DNA of 20,093 nt from positions 1-20,093 of the forward strand of contig JAZRNM010000032.1 of the NCBI GenBank assembly GCA_045648205.1. Reading direction: 5' to 3'. Below, piece by piece: positions 6,218 through 14,443 of this stretch (its first letter is position 1; each line of letters opens with the position of its first letter). The notes under the pieces are model-generated. The model ran no database searches, was not told the DNA's origin, and saw only the letters and a list, made by a program, of their open reading frames with translations. Origin of the DNA: SIG440 sp045648205. Lineage in GTDB: Bacteria; Bacillota; Clostridia; Monoglobales; Monoglobaceae. The position numbers and the translations under genes were made by a program.

Positions 6218-6796
6218 TTAAAATTCATTGTTTTTATATAATTTATTATACATTTCATAAGTATTCTTTATTTTTCTAACATAGTTTTCGGTTTCAGCAT
6301 AGGGTATTTCAGAAAGACCGCCCACACCATCTGACAGAGATTTGTCTTCGAGCCATTTTTCCACATTCCCCGTTCCGCCATTGTAGGCAGTAACTGCAAG
6401 CTCCATATCTTCATAGTTTTTCATAAGCGAGCTAAGATAAAAACAGCCAAGCCTTATATTTTTTTCAGCTTCATAGAGGTCTTCCGGTATTGAATAATTA
6501 AATCCACCCTTAACATTGCACTCCTCTGCCGTCCTCTCCATAAGTTGCATAAGCCCTTTTGCTCCAACATTCGATGTTGCTTTTTCATCAAACCCACTTT
6601 CAACCTTTATAACCGAATAAATCAGATATCTGTCCAAGCCATATTCATCAGCATATTTTTCAACAGCTTCCTGGTATTTTATTGGATATACCTTTTTTAA
6701 TATATCTGTCTTACCATTACCAACCGAAAAATACAAAATGAAAATAGCCAAAAGCACAAAGAACAGATATTTGAGACAACCTTTTCTTTTTTTCAC
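6218..6796 (-). CDS. Membrane-anchored lytic transglycosylase (SLT domain, GH23)
   Basis: This 192-residue protein begins with a positively charged tip and one membrane helix (residues ~9-24) that acts as an uncleaved anchor or signal. A GH23 lysozyme-like domain follows (residues ~38-185). Family motifs are present: the catalytic Glu66 in KVESGFD, GAKGLMQLM, AYNGG and YAETENYVRKI. Such enzymes cleave the MurNAc-GlcNAc bond of peptidoglycan outside the membrane, forming 1,6-anhydromuramic ends during wall remodelling. Length is normal for the small clostridial type. The gene follows coaE by 13 nt and precedes the M18 peptidase by 20 nt. Confidence 0.92.
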   Translation of the reverse strand: MKKRKGCLKYLFFVLLAIFILYFSVGNGKTDILKKVYPIKYQEAVEKYADEYGLDRYLIYSVIKVESGFDEKATSNVGAKGLMQLMERTAEECNVKGGFNYSIPEDLYEAEKNIRLGCFYLSSLMKNYEDMELAVTAYNGGTGNVEKWLEDKSLSDGVGGLSEIPYAETENYVRKIKNTYEMYNKLYKNNEF

Positions 6797-6809
6797 TTTT
6801 ATACAATCC

Positions 6810-7385
6810 TCAATCCAAAATTATTTTTCTTGCAAATTCCCTGACTTTTTCAATATCGCCATCATTTTCAAAGCATATATCTGCAAAATCGGAATACTCT
6901 TCGTCTGTCAGTTGTTTTGACATTCTTGATTCAGCATCTGACCTTTCAACTCCGTCACGTTCCATAATCCTTTGCGCTCTGGTTTCCGAGTTCGCAATAA
7001 CCGCAATTGTCAAATCACATTTTATTGGGAAATCACACTGAAATAGCAATGGAACATCAAGAACAACAACCTCAGAGCTTGAGTTTTTCACCCGTTCCTT
7101 CATTTCAGCAAGAATATATTTGTGGGTGATGCTGTTGAGAACTTTCAGCTTTTCCTCATCAGAAAAAACTATGTCCGCAAGTTTCTTTCTGTCAAGCTCG
7201 CCTCCAGGTGTCAACACATCTTTTCCAAACTCATTTTCAATTTCTTTCAGAGCAGACATCCCTTTTTGAACAACTTGTCGTGCGATTTTGTCAGCGTCAA
7301 CGATTTCCGCTCCACACTTTTTCATTTCGTCACAAACAGTGGTTTTTCCTGCACCGATTCCGCCTGTTATTCCAATTATTTTCAT
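6810..7385 (-). CDS. coaE: Dephospho-CoA kinase
   Basis: CoaE phosphorylates the 3'-hydroxyl of dephospho-CoA with ATP, the last step of CoA synthesis. The protein opens with the P-loop IGITGGIGAGKTT and continues with the family's DADKIAR, ELDRKKLADIVFSD and LDVPLLFQ segments. It ends with the R-containing lid and a TDEEYSDFAD helix. The length of 191 residues is normal. I used the ATG at 7385, which gives the conserved MKIIGITGG start. A TTG 9 nt upstream is also in frame, and ribosome binding site evidence is weak for either. It lies 17 nt after polA. The polA-coaE pair, followed by a lytic transglycosylase, fits a conserved Firmicute arrangement. Confidence 0.95.
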   Translation of the reverse strand: MKIIGITGGIGAGKTTVCDEMKKCGAEIVDADKIARQVVQKGMSALKEIENEFGKDVLTPGGELDRKKLADIVFSDEEKLKVLNSITHKYILAEMKERVKNSSSEVVVLDVPLLFQCDFPIKCDLTIAVIANSETRAQRIMERDGVERSDAESRMSKQLTDEEYSDFADICFENDGDIEKVREFARKIILD

Positions 7386-7402
7386 TTTACACAACTCACA
7401 AT

Positions 7403-10036
7403 CTATTTTGTGTCATACCAGGTCTTGCCCACATTTCCGTCCACCTTCAACGGCACCGAAAGGAACATCGCATTTTCCATTTCCTCAACCAGAAGTTTCT
7501 GAACCTGTGTCTTTTCATCCTCAGGCGCTTCAACAATCAATTCATCGTGTACTTGAAGAATCAATTTTGCACTAAAGCCCTCTTCTTTCAGTCTTTTGTG
7601 AACATTAACCATTGCAATTTTTATTATATCTGCAGCAGAGCCCTGAACCGGCGCATTCATTGCCACTCTTTCACCAAATGCCTGTGTTATTCTGTTTGAA
7701 GACCTCAGTTCAGGGAGATAACGCCGTCTGCCCAAAATAGTCGAAACAAAGCCTTTGGTCTTGCCGTCAACAATGGTTTTCTCCATATATTCTTTCACCT
7801 TTGGGTATGCTGCAAGATAGTCCTCTATATATTTTTTTGCCTCTTTCATTGAAATTTTCAAGTCCTGGGCAAGAGAAAACTCACCAATTCCATAAACAAT
7901 CCCAAAATTAACCGCTTTTGCCCCAAAACGCATCTGTGGAGTGACTTCATCAACAGAAACTCCGAATACCTGAGATGCTGTCTGAGTGTGAATGTCAACT
8001 CCACTCAAAAAGGCATTCTGCATATTTTCATCGCCTGCTATGTGCGCCAACACTCTGAGTTCAATCTGCGAATAGTCGGCATCAATCAGAACGTTATCTC
8101 CTTCTGCCATAAACATTTTTCGCATTTCTCTTCCCCGTTCTGTTCGCACGGGTATGTTCTGAAGGTTTGGTTCAGTGCTGCTTATTCTGCCTGTGGCAGT
8201 AACGGTCTGATTGAAGTTTGAATGTATTCTGCCCGTGTTTTTGTTTATAACCGGCAGTAGTCCATCAACATAAGTAGACAACAATTTTGTCAGACCCCGG
8301 TATTCCAGAATGCAAGCCACAATAGGGTGCGTGCCTTCCAGTTTTTTGAGAACCTCTGCATTTGTTGAATATCCCGTTTTTGTTTTCTTCCCATGTGGAA
8401 GCATCAAACCCTCAAACAGAATCTCGCCCAACTGCTTTGGGGAGTTTATGTTAAAAGTCTTTCCTGCATAACCATAAATTTCTTTTTCCATTCCGGCTAT
8501 GCTTTCCCGAAGCTTCTCGCCAAATTCAACCAATGCCTCTTTGTCAACCATAACCCCCGTATGCTGCATGTCAGCAAGAACCTTCACAAGAGGAAGCTCA
8601 ACGTCATAATAGAGCTTGTGCTGATTGTTTTTTTCAATTTCTTCTGCAAACTTTTTCCACAAATTGAAAATCACAAACAAGTCAAAGGCAACTCTTTCAA
8701 GGTCATCCTTTGAGTCATCAAAATCAAATGCCAGCTGACCGTTTTCTTCTTCCTTCCGATTAAAGGTTGAACTTATGCCCAAAAACTCCAATGCCAAATC
8801 ATCAACATTGTATGCCGACCGTGTCGGTTCAAGAATGTATGCTGCAATTGCCGTGTCAAAAGCAAGTCCTTTGTATTCTATCCCTGTATCTTTGAGCCTC
8901 AAAATATCCTCTTTTGCATTGAATGTGATTTTTTTCTGTTCTTCATTTTCAAAAAAGGTTTTCAGCTGTTCTTCTGTCAGATTTTCAGCATAAAAGCTTT
9001 TCTTTCCATCAACTGACGCGCCCAGACCAATTCCATTTCCAAAGTCATAAAGACGGCAAAGCACGTTTTCCGATTTTCTCAGAACTTCCGTCAGTTTTTC
9101 AAAAGTTACCTGCTCACACTTTCCGTCAAATTTGATTTCCTCTTGCTTCACCGATGTTGTCAAATCAAGCTTGTTCAGAAAAGATTTGAAATTCAGTCTT
9201 AAAAACAGCTTAGCAAGCTCCTCTTTGTTATATTCGCGGATTACACAGTCCTCCACAGAAAATTCAATAGGTACCTCTCTGTCAATCTCTGCAAGCTGAC
9301 GACTTAGATATGCCATATCCTTGCCTTCTTCCAGCTTTTTCTTCACAGATGGTGTTGCTTCAACACTCTCTAAATCAGAATATATTCTTTCTATACTTTT
9401 ATACTTTTCAATAAGCGAAAATGCCGTCTTTTCGCCTATACCTTTGACTCCCGGTATGTTGTCAGATGAATCACCCATCAAAGCCTTGACATCAATAAAT
9501 TCTTTTGGAGTGACCGCATACTTTTCAAAAACTTCATTTGCATCATAAACAGTCGTTGTGGTGCTTCCCATCTTGGAAATAACAAGCTTGACCTTGACAA
9601 GCTCTGATGCAAGCTGAAGGTCATCCTTGTCCCCCGTAAGGATTGAACACTCTATTCCGTTTTTCTCGCATACTAAAGACACTGTGCCAATCAGGTCATC
9701 AGCCTCATAACCCGGCTTTTCAAGGCACACAAAATTCATAGTCCTCAGAACTTCCTTCATCAAAGGAAGCTGAACCAGGAAATCCTCGGGGGCAGGCTTT
9801 CGCTGAGCCTTATATTCTTCATACATCTTGTGTCTGAAGGTTTTCTCCTTCACGTCAAATGCCACACACAAATAATCCGGCATATCCTCTTCAAGATTTT
9901 TGAACAGAATATTCAAGAACCCATAAACCGCATTTGTAGGAGTGCCATCGGGAGCATTCAACATACGAATTCCATAGTATGCCCTGTTTAAAATACTGTT
10001 TCCGTCAATTATAAGTAGCTTTTTCAATCTGATCAC
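7403..10036 (-). CDS. polA: DNA polymerase I
   Basis: This 877-residue protein has the full three-part layout. Residues ~1-290 are the 5'-nuclease/FEN domain (LIIDGNSILNRA, GYEADDLIGT, TGDKDDLQL, MGDSSDNIPGVKGIG), used to remove primers and flaps. Residues ~310-465 are a 3'-5' exonuclease-like domain. The rest is the family A polymerase, with motif A DADYSQIELR, motif B RFGAKAVNFGIVYG and motif C QVHDELIVEAP (His at ~830). The DxE metal-binding motif expected at the start of the exonuclease domain is absent (the region reads GNGIGLGASVDG), so proofreading is probably lost, as in other Gram-positive Pol I enzymes. The GTG at 10036 is listed. A TTG at 10027 gives the typical KKLLIIDGN start and better spacing from AAAGG, so it may be the true start. 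Confidence 0.97.
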   Translation of the reverse strand: MIRLKKLLIIDGNSILNRAYYGIRMLNAPDGTPTNAVYGFLNILFKNLEEDMPDYLCVAFDVKEKTFRHKMYEEYKAQRKPAPEDFLVQLPLMKEVLRTMNFVCLEKPGYEADDLIGTVSLVCEKNGIECSILTGDKDDLQLASELVKVKLVISKMGSTTTTVYDANEVFEKYAVTPKEFIDVKALMGDSSDNIPGVKGIGEKTAFSLIEKYKSIERIYSDLESVEATPSVKKKLEEGKDMAYLSRQLAEIDREVPIEFSVEDCVIREYNKEELAKLFLRLNFKSFLNKLDLTTSVKQEEIKFDGKCEQVTFEKLTEVLRKSENVLCRLYDFGNGIGLGASVDGKKSFYAENLTEEQLKTFFENEEQKKITFNAKEDILRLKDTGIEYKGLAFDTAIAAYILEPTRSAYNVDDLALEFLGISSTFNRKEEENGQLAFDFDDSKDDLERVAFDLFVIFNLWKKFAEEIEKNNQHKLYYDVELPLVKVLADMQHTGVMVDKEALVEFGEKLRESIAGMEKEIYGYAGKTFNINSPKQLGEILFEGLMLPHGKKTKTGYSTNAEVLKKLEGTHPIVACILEYRGLTKLLSTYVDGLLPVINKNTGRIHSNFNQTVTATGRISSTEPNLQNIPVRTERGREMRKMFMAEGDNVLIDADYSQIELRVLAHIAGDENMQNAFLSGVDIHTQTASQVFGVSVDEVTPQMRFGAKAVNFGIVYGIGEFSLAQDLKISMKEAKKYIEDYLAAYPKVKEYMEKTIVDGKTKGFVSTILGRRRYLPELRSSNRITQAFGERVAMNAPVQGSAADIIKIAMVNVHKRLKEEGFSAKLILQVHDELIVEAPEDEKTQVQKLLVEEMENAMFLSVPLKVDGNVGKTWYDTK

Positions 10037-10118
10037 ATAGCCTTTCGGTTACTTCATAATATGTACTCAAAAGGATACTTCCGGCAGCAATCACCGCCAA
10101 AAGTATCCCATAAATCAT
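10005..10118 (-). CDS. Small single-helix membrane ORF between ytfJ and polA (37 aa)
   Basis: The 37-residue frame starts with an ATG that overlaps the ytfJ stop codon as ATGA (10115-10118) and ends with TGA inside the first codons of polA. It has one hydrophobic helix (IYGILLAVIAAGSILLS, residues 2-18) followed by a charged amphipathic tail containing YYEVTERLCDQIEKA. It fills the only gap between ytfJ and polA, and the ATGA junction suggests translational coupling like the scpB/DUF2953 junction. There is no clear ribosome binding site of its own. I do not recognise a family. Protein-like composition and placement support it, but its short length means chance is possible. Confidence 0.5.
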   Translation of the reverse strand: MIYGILLAVIAAGSILLSTYYEVTERLCDQIEKATYN

Positions 10119-10585
10119 TCTACTGATGATTCAATATTCTCCGCTGACACAGTGGGCATTTCATTCGCACAGCATTTGCCCTCTTTTTTTGCTTTGAAAG
10201 TGTTCTTGATGTATTCAGTTCCCTCCACAAGCTTGTCTATTGCTGTTGGTACCATATCAAGAATTCTGTCATAAATGGTGGAATTGGGGCTTATTGGCAT
10301 AAGTCTTACCTGACCTTTGCCCACCACCATAAATGCAACAGGCGTGATTGAAACGCCACCACCTGCACCGCCGCCAAACATATTAGGTTTGTCAGCAGGT
10401 GTTTTTGATGCTGAATGGTCTGAGCCACCTACACCAAACCCAAGTCCAACCTTGGAAATCGGAATAATAACCGTTCCGTCAGGGGTTTCAACCGGGTCCC
10501 CCACAATGGTATTCACGTCAATCATATCTCTGATGCTTTGCATTGCTGTGTACATCAAGCCTTGAATTGGATGTTGTTCTGCCAT
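10115..10585 (-). CDS. ytfJ: Sporulation protein YtfJ (GerW family)
   Basis: The 156-residue protein matches the Spore_YtfJ/GerW family (PF09579). It opens with HPIQGLMYTAMQSIRDMIDVNTIVG, quoted here only as family-typical in its first 20 residues. Then come PDGTVIIPISKVGLGFGVGG, a glycine-rich FGGGAGGGVSITP segment and AFMVVGKGQVRLMPI. In Bacillus subtilis YtfJ is made under sporulation control and is needed for proper activation of a germination lytic enzyme. The Cys pair near the C-terminus (KCC) is not a usual family mark. AAGGAGTG precedes the ATG. The gene starts 2 nt after the DUF2953 stop, the conserved ytfI-ytfJ pairing. Confidence 0.93.
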   Translation of the reverse strand: MAEQHPIQGLMYTAMQSIRDMIDVNTIVGDPVETPDGTVIIPISKVGLGFGVGGSDHSASKTPADKPNMFGGGAGGGVSITPVAFMVVGKGQVRLMPISPNSTIYDRILDMVPTAIDKLVEGTEYIKNTFKAKKEGKCCANEMPTVSAENIESSVE

Positions 10586-10587
10586 TT

Positions 10588-11184
10588 TTAAAACACTCCT
10601 TTTTTATTTTTTCGTTTTGTTCTTAAACCGTGAAGTATCGCAGTAATAATATGTGCAAGGCGAATTTTAATTATTCCCTCTGCTTCAATTTCAAAAACCT
10701 TTTCATTGAACTCAGGAACAAGCTCAACCTCGGGAAACTCTATTCTGAAAAATCTACACAAAAATGCATATGCATTTCCGATAACAGACCATATTGCACC
10801 ATATATCATTCCCGTATAGGCGGCATCTCCCGTGCCAAATCTTGCACTGACAAATATATCTGAAAATTCCGTCCTATCCCCTGCATAATCAAGAACCGCA
10901 TCAATAACATCACGAAACTCTTGATACTGTCTTTTTAATTTCTCAACCTTTCCTAAGAAGCCCTCAACAGACTGTTGTGACCCGTCACTTTGCTCTGTTT
11001 TTCTGCCCTTGCTTTCCGAAAGGCTTTTGAGTCGTTTGTCATCGAGGGTATACCGGAACAGCTTGCTTTTGAATGTTATTTTGAGTTTTCCCTTCCGATA
11101 TTCAATTATTATACTCAGCTTCGAAAAACAAACCCAGCAAATTCCTGCCAGCAGTAATAAAAAAATAATTCCAAACCAAATCAT
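10588..11184 (-). CDS. DUF2953 domain protein (YtfI-like)
   Basis: The 198-residue protein has one N-terminal membrane helix (residues ~3-20), a polar middle with a charged, helical stretch, and a C-terminal region of the DUF2953 kind. The recognisable part runs through FVSARFGTGDAAYTGMIYGA and FEIEAEGIIKIRLAHIITA. Position supports the call: it starts by a 4-nt ATGA overlap with scpB and is followed 2 nt later by ytfJ, as for ytfI-ytfJ in Bacillus. Function is unknown; a role in spores or the membrane is inferred only from this neighbourhood. Confidence 0.85.
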   Translation of the reverse strand: MIWFGIIFLLLLAGICWVCFSKLSIIIEYRKGKLKITFKSKLFRYTLDDKRLKSLSESKGRKTEQSDGSQQSVEGFLGKVEKLKRQYQEFRDVIDAVLDYAGDRTEFSDIFVSARFGTGDAAYTGMIYGAIWSVIGNAYAFLCRFFRIEFPEVELVPEFNEKVFEIEAEGIIKIRLAHIITAILHGLRTKRKNKKGVF

Positions 11185-11789
11185 TCAATCACCGATTCAA
11201 CCTGAGTCTTTGAAACTTCAATTTCAGTTTCGCCAAATCCTTCGTCATCTATACCATTGCTAGCTTTTTCATCATTGACTTCTTCCTCAAGTTCGGGAAG
11301 TTCTGCAAGGCTCTCAATACCAAAACAACGCAAGAATTCCTCAGTTGTTCCAAAAAGCATAGGTCTTCCCGGCGTGTCAAGTCTTCCGACTTCTTCGATG
11401 AAATTCTTTTCAAGCAGTCTGTTTACCAAAGTGTCACAAGATACTCCTCGAATTTGTTCAATAACAGCTCGGGTTACAGGCTGTTTGTATGCAACAATCG
11501 CCAAAACCTCCATTGCGGCATTGGAAAGACTCAAACTTCTTCTTGGTTCAACAAGTCTTGATATGTATTCCTTGTATTCACGACGTGAACACATCTGGAA
11601 GGAGTCTTCAAGACGTATAATCTGTATTCCCCGCATTTCACGGTCATACTTGTCCGCAAGAGCAGTAACAATTGCTCTTGTGCTTTTTGTATCTATGTCC
11701 AATATATCAGCAATCTTTTCGATGTCCACAGCATCCCCCGCCGCAAACAAAACCCCCTCGATAATTGCTTCTGCTTCTCTTAGTTCCAT
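11181..11789 (-). CDS. scpB: Segregation and condensation protein B
   Basis: ScpB dimers bind ScpA and help SMC to compact and separate the chromosome. The 202-residue protein has two winged-helix units. It starts ELREAEAIIEGVLFAAGDAV, and later contains the family segments SNAAMEVLAIVAYKQPVTRA, EQIRGVSCDTLVNRLLE and GRPMLFGTTEEFLRCFG. The C-terminal ~35 residues are acidic and variable. A GGGGG-AAAT-ATG arrangement gives the ribosome binding site. It follows scpA by 23 nt and overlaps the DUF2953 start by 4 nt. Confidence 0.96.
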   Translation of the reverse strand: MELREAEAIIEGVLFAAGDAVDIEKIADILDIDTKSTRAIVTALADKYDREMRGIQIIRLEDSFQMCSRREYKEYISRLVEPRRSLSLSNAAMEVLAIVAYKQPVTRAVIEQIRGVSCDTLVNRLLEKNFIEEVGRLDTPGRPMLFGTTEEFLRCFGIESLAELPELEEEVNDEKASNGIDDEGFGETEIEVSKTQVESVIE

Positions 11790-11812
11790 ATTTCCCCCAA
11801 TTGGCTTGAGCT

Positions 11813-12571
11813 TTAATCCTCAACCTCTTCAAAATTAAAGTTATCATCATCTGTGATTTTGGTCACAGAATATTCTCCCTTTATGTCAGTATCTTCAACC
11901 ACTATTTTATTAAGCTTTATCATTTCAAGCACAGCAAGGAAAGATGCAACAGCCTCTGGTTTTGACTTTATCCCTTTGAAAATATCTCTAAAAAGCATTT
12001 TTCCCTTTGAAACAAGACCGTTCCAGATTTTTCTGACCTTGTCTTTGATTGAAACCTTTTCATATCCAACAATACCCGAAAATGACCGTTTAGGTGGCGG
12101 GAGCTTTCTTTCAAGCTTCACCTGAGACACCTTGTATGCCTCCAAAAGATTTTCAAGAGTCATTTTCGAATAATTCATTTCGGCAGGCGGTCTTTCAATT
12201 GCATCAGGAGTTTTGAAGAAAAGTCCGACCGCTGAATTTTCACGTTCACGGAAGAAATCAAGACTTTCCTTTATTTGCTGATATTCCAAAAGTCTTCTGA
12301 CCAATTCTGTTCTTGGATCTTCTTCCTCTTCGTCGTCATCCTTAGGAAGTAACATTTTCGACTTAATCTGAAGAAGAGTCGCCGCAAGAACCAAAAACTC
12401 ACTCGAAACCTCAAGGTCCATTTCCTTCATACTGTGCATAACCTCGAGATACTGGTCGAGTATTGTTGCAATCGGTATATCATATATACTAACCTTATTC
12501 TTTTTTATCAGCATCAGAAGCAAGTCAAGAGGCCCTTCAAATGCATCGAGCTTAAATGAAAGCTGTTCCAT
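11813..12571 (-). CDS. scpA: Segregation and condensation protein A
   Basis: ScpA is the kleisin that bridges the SMC heads. The 252-residue protein begins with the family hallmark FEGPLDLLLMLIKKNKVSIYD and continues as PIATILDQYLEVM (each stated as short family segments). A helical EFLVLAATLLQIKSKMLLP stretch binds the SMC neck. An acidic linker (DDDEEEEDPR) follows, and a C-terminal winged helix contains AVASFLAVLEMIKLNKI. Size and architecture are normal. It lies 23 nt after the M50 protease gene and 23 nt before scpB. Confidence 0.96.
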   Translation of the reverse strand: MEQLSFKLDAFEGPLDLLLMLIKKNKVSIYDIPIATILDQYLEVMHSMKEMDLEVSSEFLVLAATLLQIKSKMLLPKDDDEEEEDPRTELVRRLLEYQQIKESLDFFRERENSAVGLFFKTPDAIERPPAEMNYSKMTLENLLEAYKVSQVKLERKLPPPKRSFSGIVGYEKVSIKDKVRKIWNGLVSKGKMLFRDIFKGIKSKPEAVASFLAVLEMIKLNKIVVEDTDIKGEYSVTKITDDDNFNFEEVED

Positions 12572-12594
12572 AATTCAATCCCTGTTCTTTTGTT

Positions 12595-13284
12595 TTACAA
12601 AAATGGCAAAAGCCCTATAATTCCATCAAATATAATCAAGACTGCACTTCTCAGCCAGTAAAGTATTCTGCTGAAGATAGGTAGGTTTATCAGAATTATC
12701 AGTATAATAAATCCATATTGTTCAAACTGCATCAGTTTGAAATACAGTCTTGCCGGCAAAATCGCACTGAGAATTTTCGAACCATCAAGAGGGGGTATTG
12801 GCAGCAGATTGAAAACAGCAAGGCTGATGTTCATAGAAATCAATGTCACCAAAAGAGTTGCCACCACATTGTAAATTGCAGCCGAAACACTGCCCTGAAA
12901 GCCATAAACCCTCTCAAAAATACGAAGAATCAGCAGAGAGATAAACGAAACTATCAAATTACTCAAAGGTCCTGCCAAAGAAGTAAGAACCATTCCTGAC
13001 TTATATTTCCCCGTTTTGAAATTTCTCGGATTAACAGGAACAGGTCTTGCCCAACCAAACCCGAACAAAAACAAACATATTGCACCAATTGGGTCCAGAT
13101 GGCTCATGGGGTTAATGTTGAGCCGTCCCATATACTTTGCGGTGTTATCTCCCATTTTGTATGCTGCATAACCATGTGCAAATTCGTGAATAGATAACGA
13201 AAAGAATACACATAATGCCGTCAAAAGAAGTTCTGCTATGCCAAACCAGCCATTTCCAAACCAGCTTTGAAGTCTGCTAATCAT
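12595..13284 (-). CDS. Site-2 protease-type M50 metallopeptidase
   Basis: This 229-residue integral membrane protein has about five to six helices. The zinc site is HEFAHGY (HExxH) in the first core helix. The later NLLPIPPLDGSKIL supplies the third ligand Asp. A GRLNINPMSHLDPIGA segment and a LAGPLSNL segment are also typical of the short bacterial M50B proteins. These cut substrates within the membrane; the substrate here is unknown. AAGGAGCAG precedes the ATG. It is first in the scpA-scpB run, an arrangement common in Clostridia, and sits behind a strong promoter at 13339-13367. Confidence 0.94.
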   Translation of the reverse strand: MISRLQSWFGNGWFGIAELLLTALCVFFSLSIHEFAHGYAAYKMGDNTAKYMGRLNINPMSHLDPIGAICLFLFGFGWARPVPVNPRNFKTGKYKSGMVLTSLAGPLSNLIVSFISLLILRIFERVYGFQGSVSAAIYNVVATLLVTLISMNISLAVFNLLPIPPLDGSKILSAILPARLYFKLMQFEQYGFIILIILINLPIFSRILYWLRSAVLIIFDGIIGLLPFL

Positions 13285-13338
13285 ATATTCTGCTCCTTAT
13301 TTTTGAACTCAAAAAAATGTATACTTTCACTTCTTAAT

Positions 13339-13367
13339 ATTTTACCACAACCTCTATTTTTTGTCAA
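13339..13367 (-). promoter_or_regulatory. Promoter of the M50-scpAB-ytfJ-polA operon
   Basis: On the minus strand a consensus TTGACA (13362-13367) is 17 nt from TAAAAT (13339-13344). The predicted start near 13332 leaves a ~48-nt leader before the M50 ATG. It directly follows the terminator of the upstream catabolic cluster. No other promoter this good is obvious in the run down to 4812. Confidence 0.8.
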
Positions 13368-13404
13368 CAAATCGCAAAGCATACTTCCCTGTTTTTCAAA
13401 AATA

Positions 13405-13430
13405 AAGACTGCAACTTTCGTTGCAGTCTT
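13405..13430 (-). terminator. Intrinsic terminator after the ATC-hydrolase-like gene
   Basis: An 11-bp perfect stem (AAGACTGCAAC at 13405-13415, complement 13420-13430) with a GAAA tetraloop on the transcribed strand is followed by TTTATTTTTG. It begins 5 nt after the stop codon at 13436 and ends the deacetylase/ceramidase-like operon. Confidence 0.92.
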
Positions 13431-13435
13431 CACAC

Positions 13436-14425
13436 CTAAAACTTTCTTTCAAAAAATCTAAACTTTGTTCCGCCATCTTCGTTGTAATATTCAAGGCTGA
13501 ATCCCAGATTGCAGGCATCTGCTATTACGGAATAAACTGTTCGGGTTTCCTCGATATAGTATTTTCCAGGTTCCTGATTAAGACCGTGCATATATTCAAT
13601 CACGGGACTGTGATCAATGGTAACTGTAAGACTTTCTTCCTCAAGTTCAAAATGAACCAGCTCAATTGCCTCTTCAACAGTATAAACCTTTGTAATCCAA
13701 TCCTTTATTGCCGCAAGGCCTCCCTCTTTTATCTTTTTAATCTGAGGAGAATAATAATTCATCACATATGTTGTTAGGAAATCCTTCACCGCATTGTCAC
13801 CAAAATTATCGCCACAGTATGAAAGAGCATTATCACCAAGAAGATGGAAATCACGGTGAAGATACTTGTTGTCCTCAGTTTTCAGATCAACAACCTCAAC
13901 GTTGCCATCATCCTTTGCCATTTTTCTGATTTCGTCATCGGTAATGTTTCTCCAGTCAAGTTCAGGCTCTTTTCCCTTTTCAAAGAGTAATGAACGGCAT
14001 TCCGCATTTTCAATCTTGGAATTGTCAACCACAAACTCAATTCCGTACTTTTCCAGAACTCTTGCATAAATCACGTTGCAATGCTCACAGTAGTTGTGAT
14101 ATGGTTCAATGTGCTCAAAATCGTTGAGCATGCCTCGTGACGGGCAATGACGCATATGACTCATAATAAAGTTCTTTTCATAATCATAAACTTTGATAAA
14201 GTCACAGGCTTCCTCCGTGAGGGTATGTCCCCAATAAGCCTTTGCACCTCCAAAACCGCCAAACAGCTCACATTTTGAAGCAAGGCTATTGGGGTTTGTC
14301 TTATCTCCAATGCTCGTATCCGAAATATGTATCCAGTAATCCATAACGGCATTCTCACCACCATGAGCCTCCAGATACTTAAAAAACTCACTGTATAATG
14401 GTATAAACTCAGTACATGAAATCAT
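13436..14425 (-). CDS. L-2-amino-thiazoline-4-carboxylate hydrolase-like two-part protein
   Basis: The 329-residue soluble protein carries, around residues 85-130, a motif set I associate with ATC_hydrolase-like proteins (PF14196): HMRHCPSRGML, then a YHNYCEHCNVIYARVLEKYG segment. The named enzyme opens L-2-amino-delta2-thiazoline-4-carboxylate, but most family members are uncharacterised. A second block (residues ~200-329) has HRDFHLLGDNALSYCGDNFG, a stretch rich in negative charge, and an ending with NQEPGKYYIEETRTVY and LGFSLEYY. I know it only as recurring in uncharacterised clostridial proteins. There is no signal peptide. AAAGGA precedes the ATG by 7 nt. It is the last gene of the cluster, 18 nt after the ceramidase-like gene, so it probably acts in the same pathway. 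The function remains a guess. Confidence 0.6.
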   Translation of the reverse strand: MISCTEFIPLYSEFFKYLEAHGGENAVMDYWIHISDTSIGDKTNPNSLASKCELFGGFGGAKAYWGHTLTEEACDFIKVYDYEKNFIMSHMRHCPSRGMLNDFEHIEPYHNYCEHCNVIYARVLEKYGIEFVVDNSKIENAECRSLLFEKGKEPELDWRNITDDEIRKMAKDDGNVEVVDLKTEDNKYLHRDFHLLGDNALSYCGDNFGDNAVKDFLTTYVMNYYSPQIKKIKEGGLAAIKDWITKVYTVEEAIELVHFELEEESLTVTIDHSPVIEYMHGLNQEPGKYYIEETRTVYSVIADACNLGFSLEYYNEDGGTKFRFFERKF

Positions 14426-14443
14426 CTTATTTCCTTCTTTCTT

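Noticed and set aside
11257..11838. 193-residue plus-strand open frame across scpB
   Set aside because: It is the mirror of the scpB coding frame, serine-rich low-complexity in composition, with no family resemblance.
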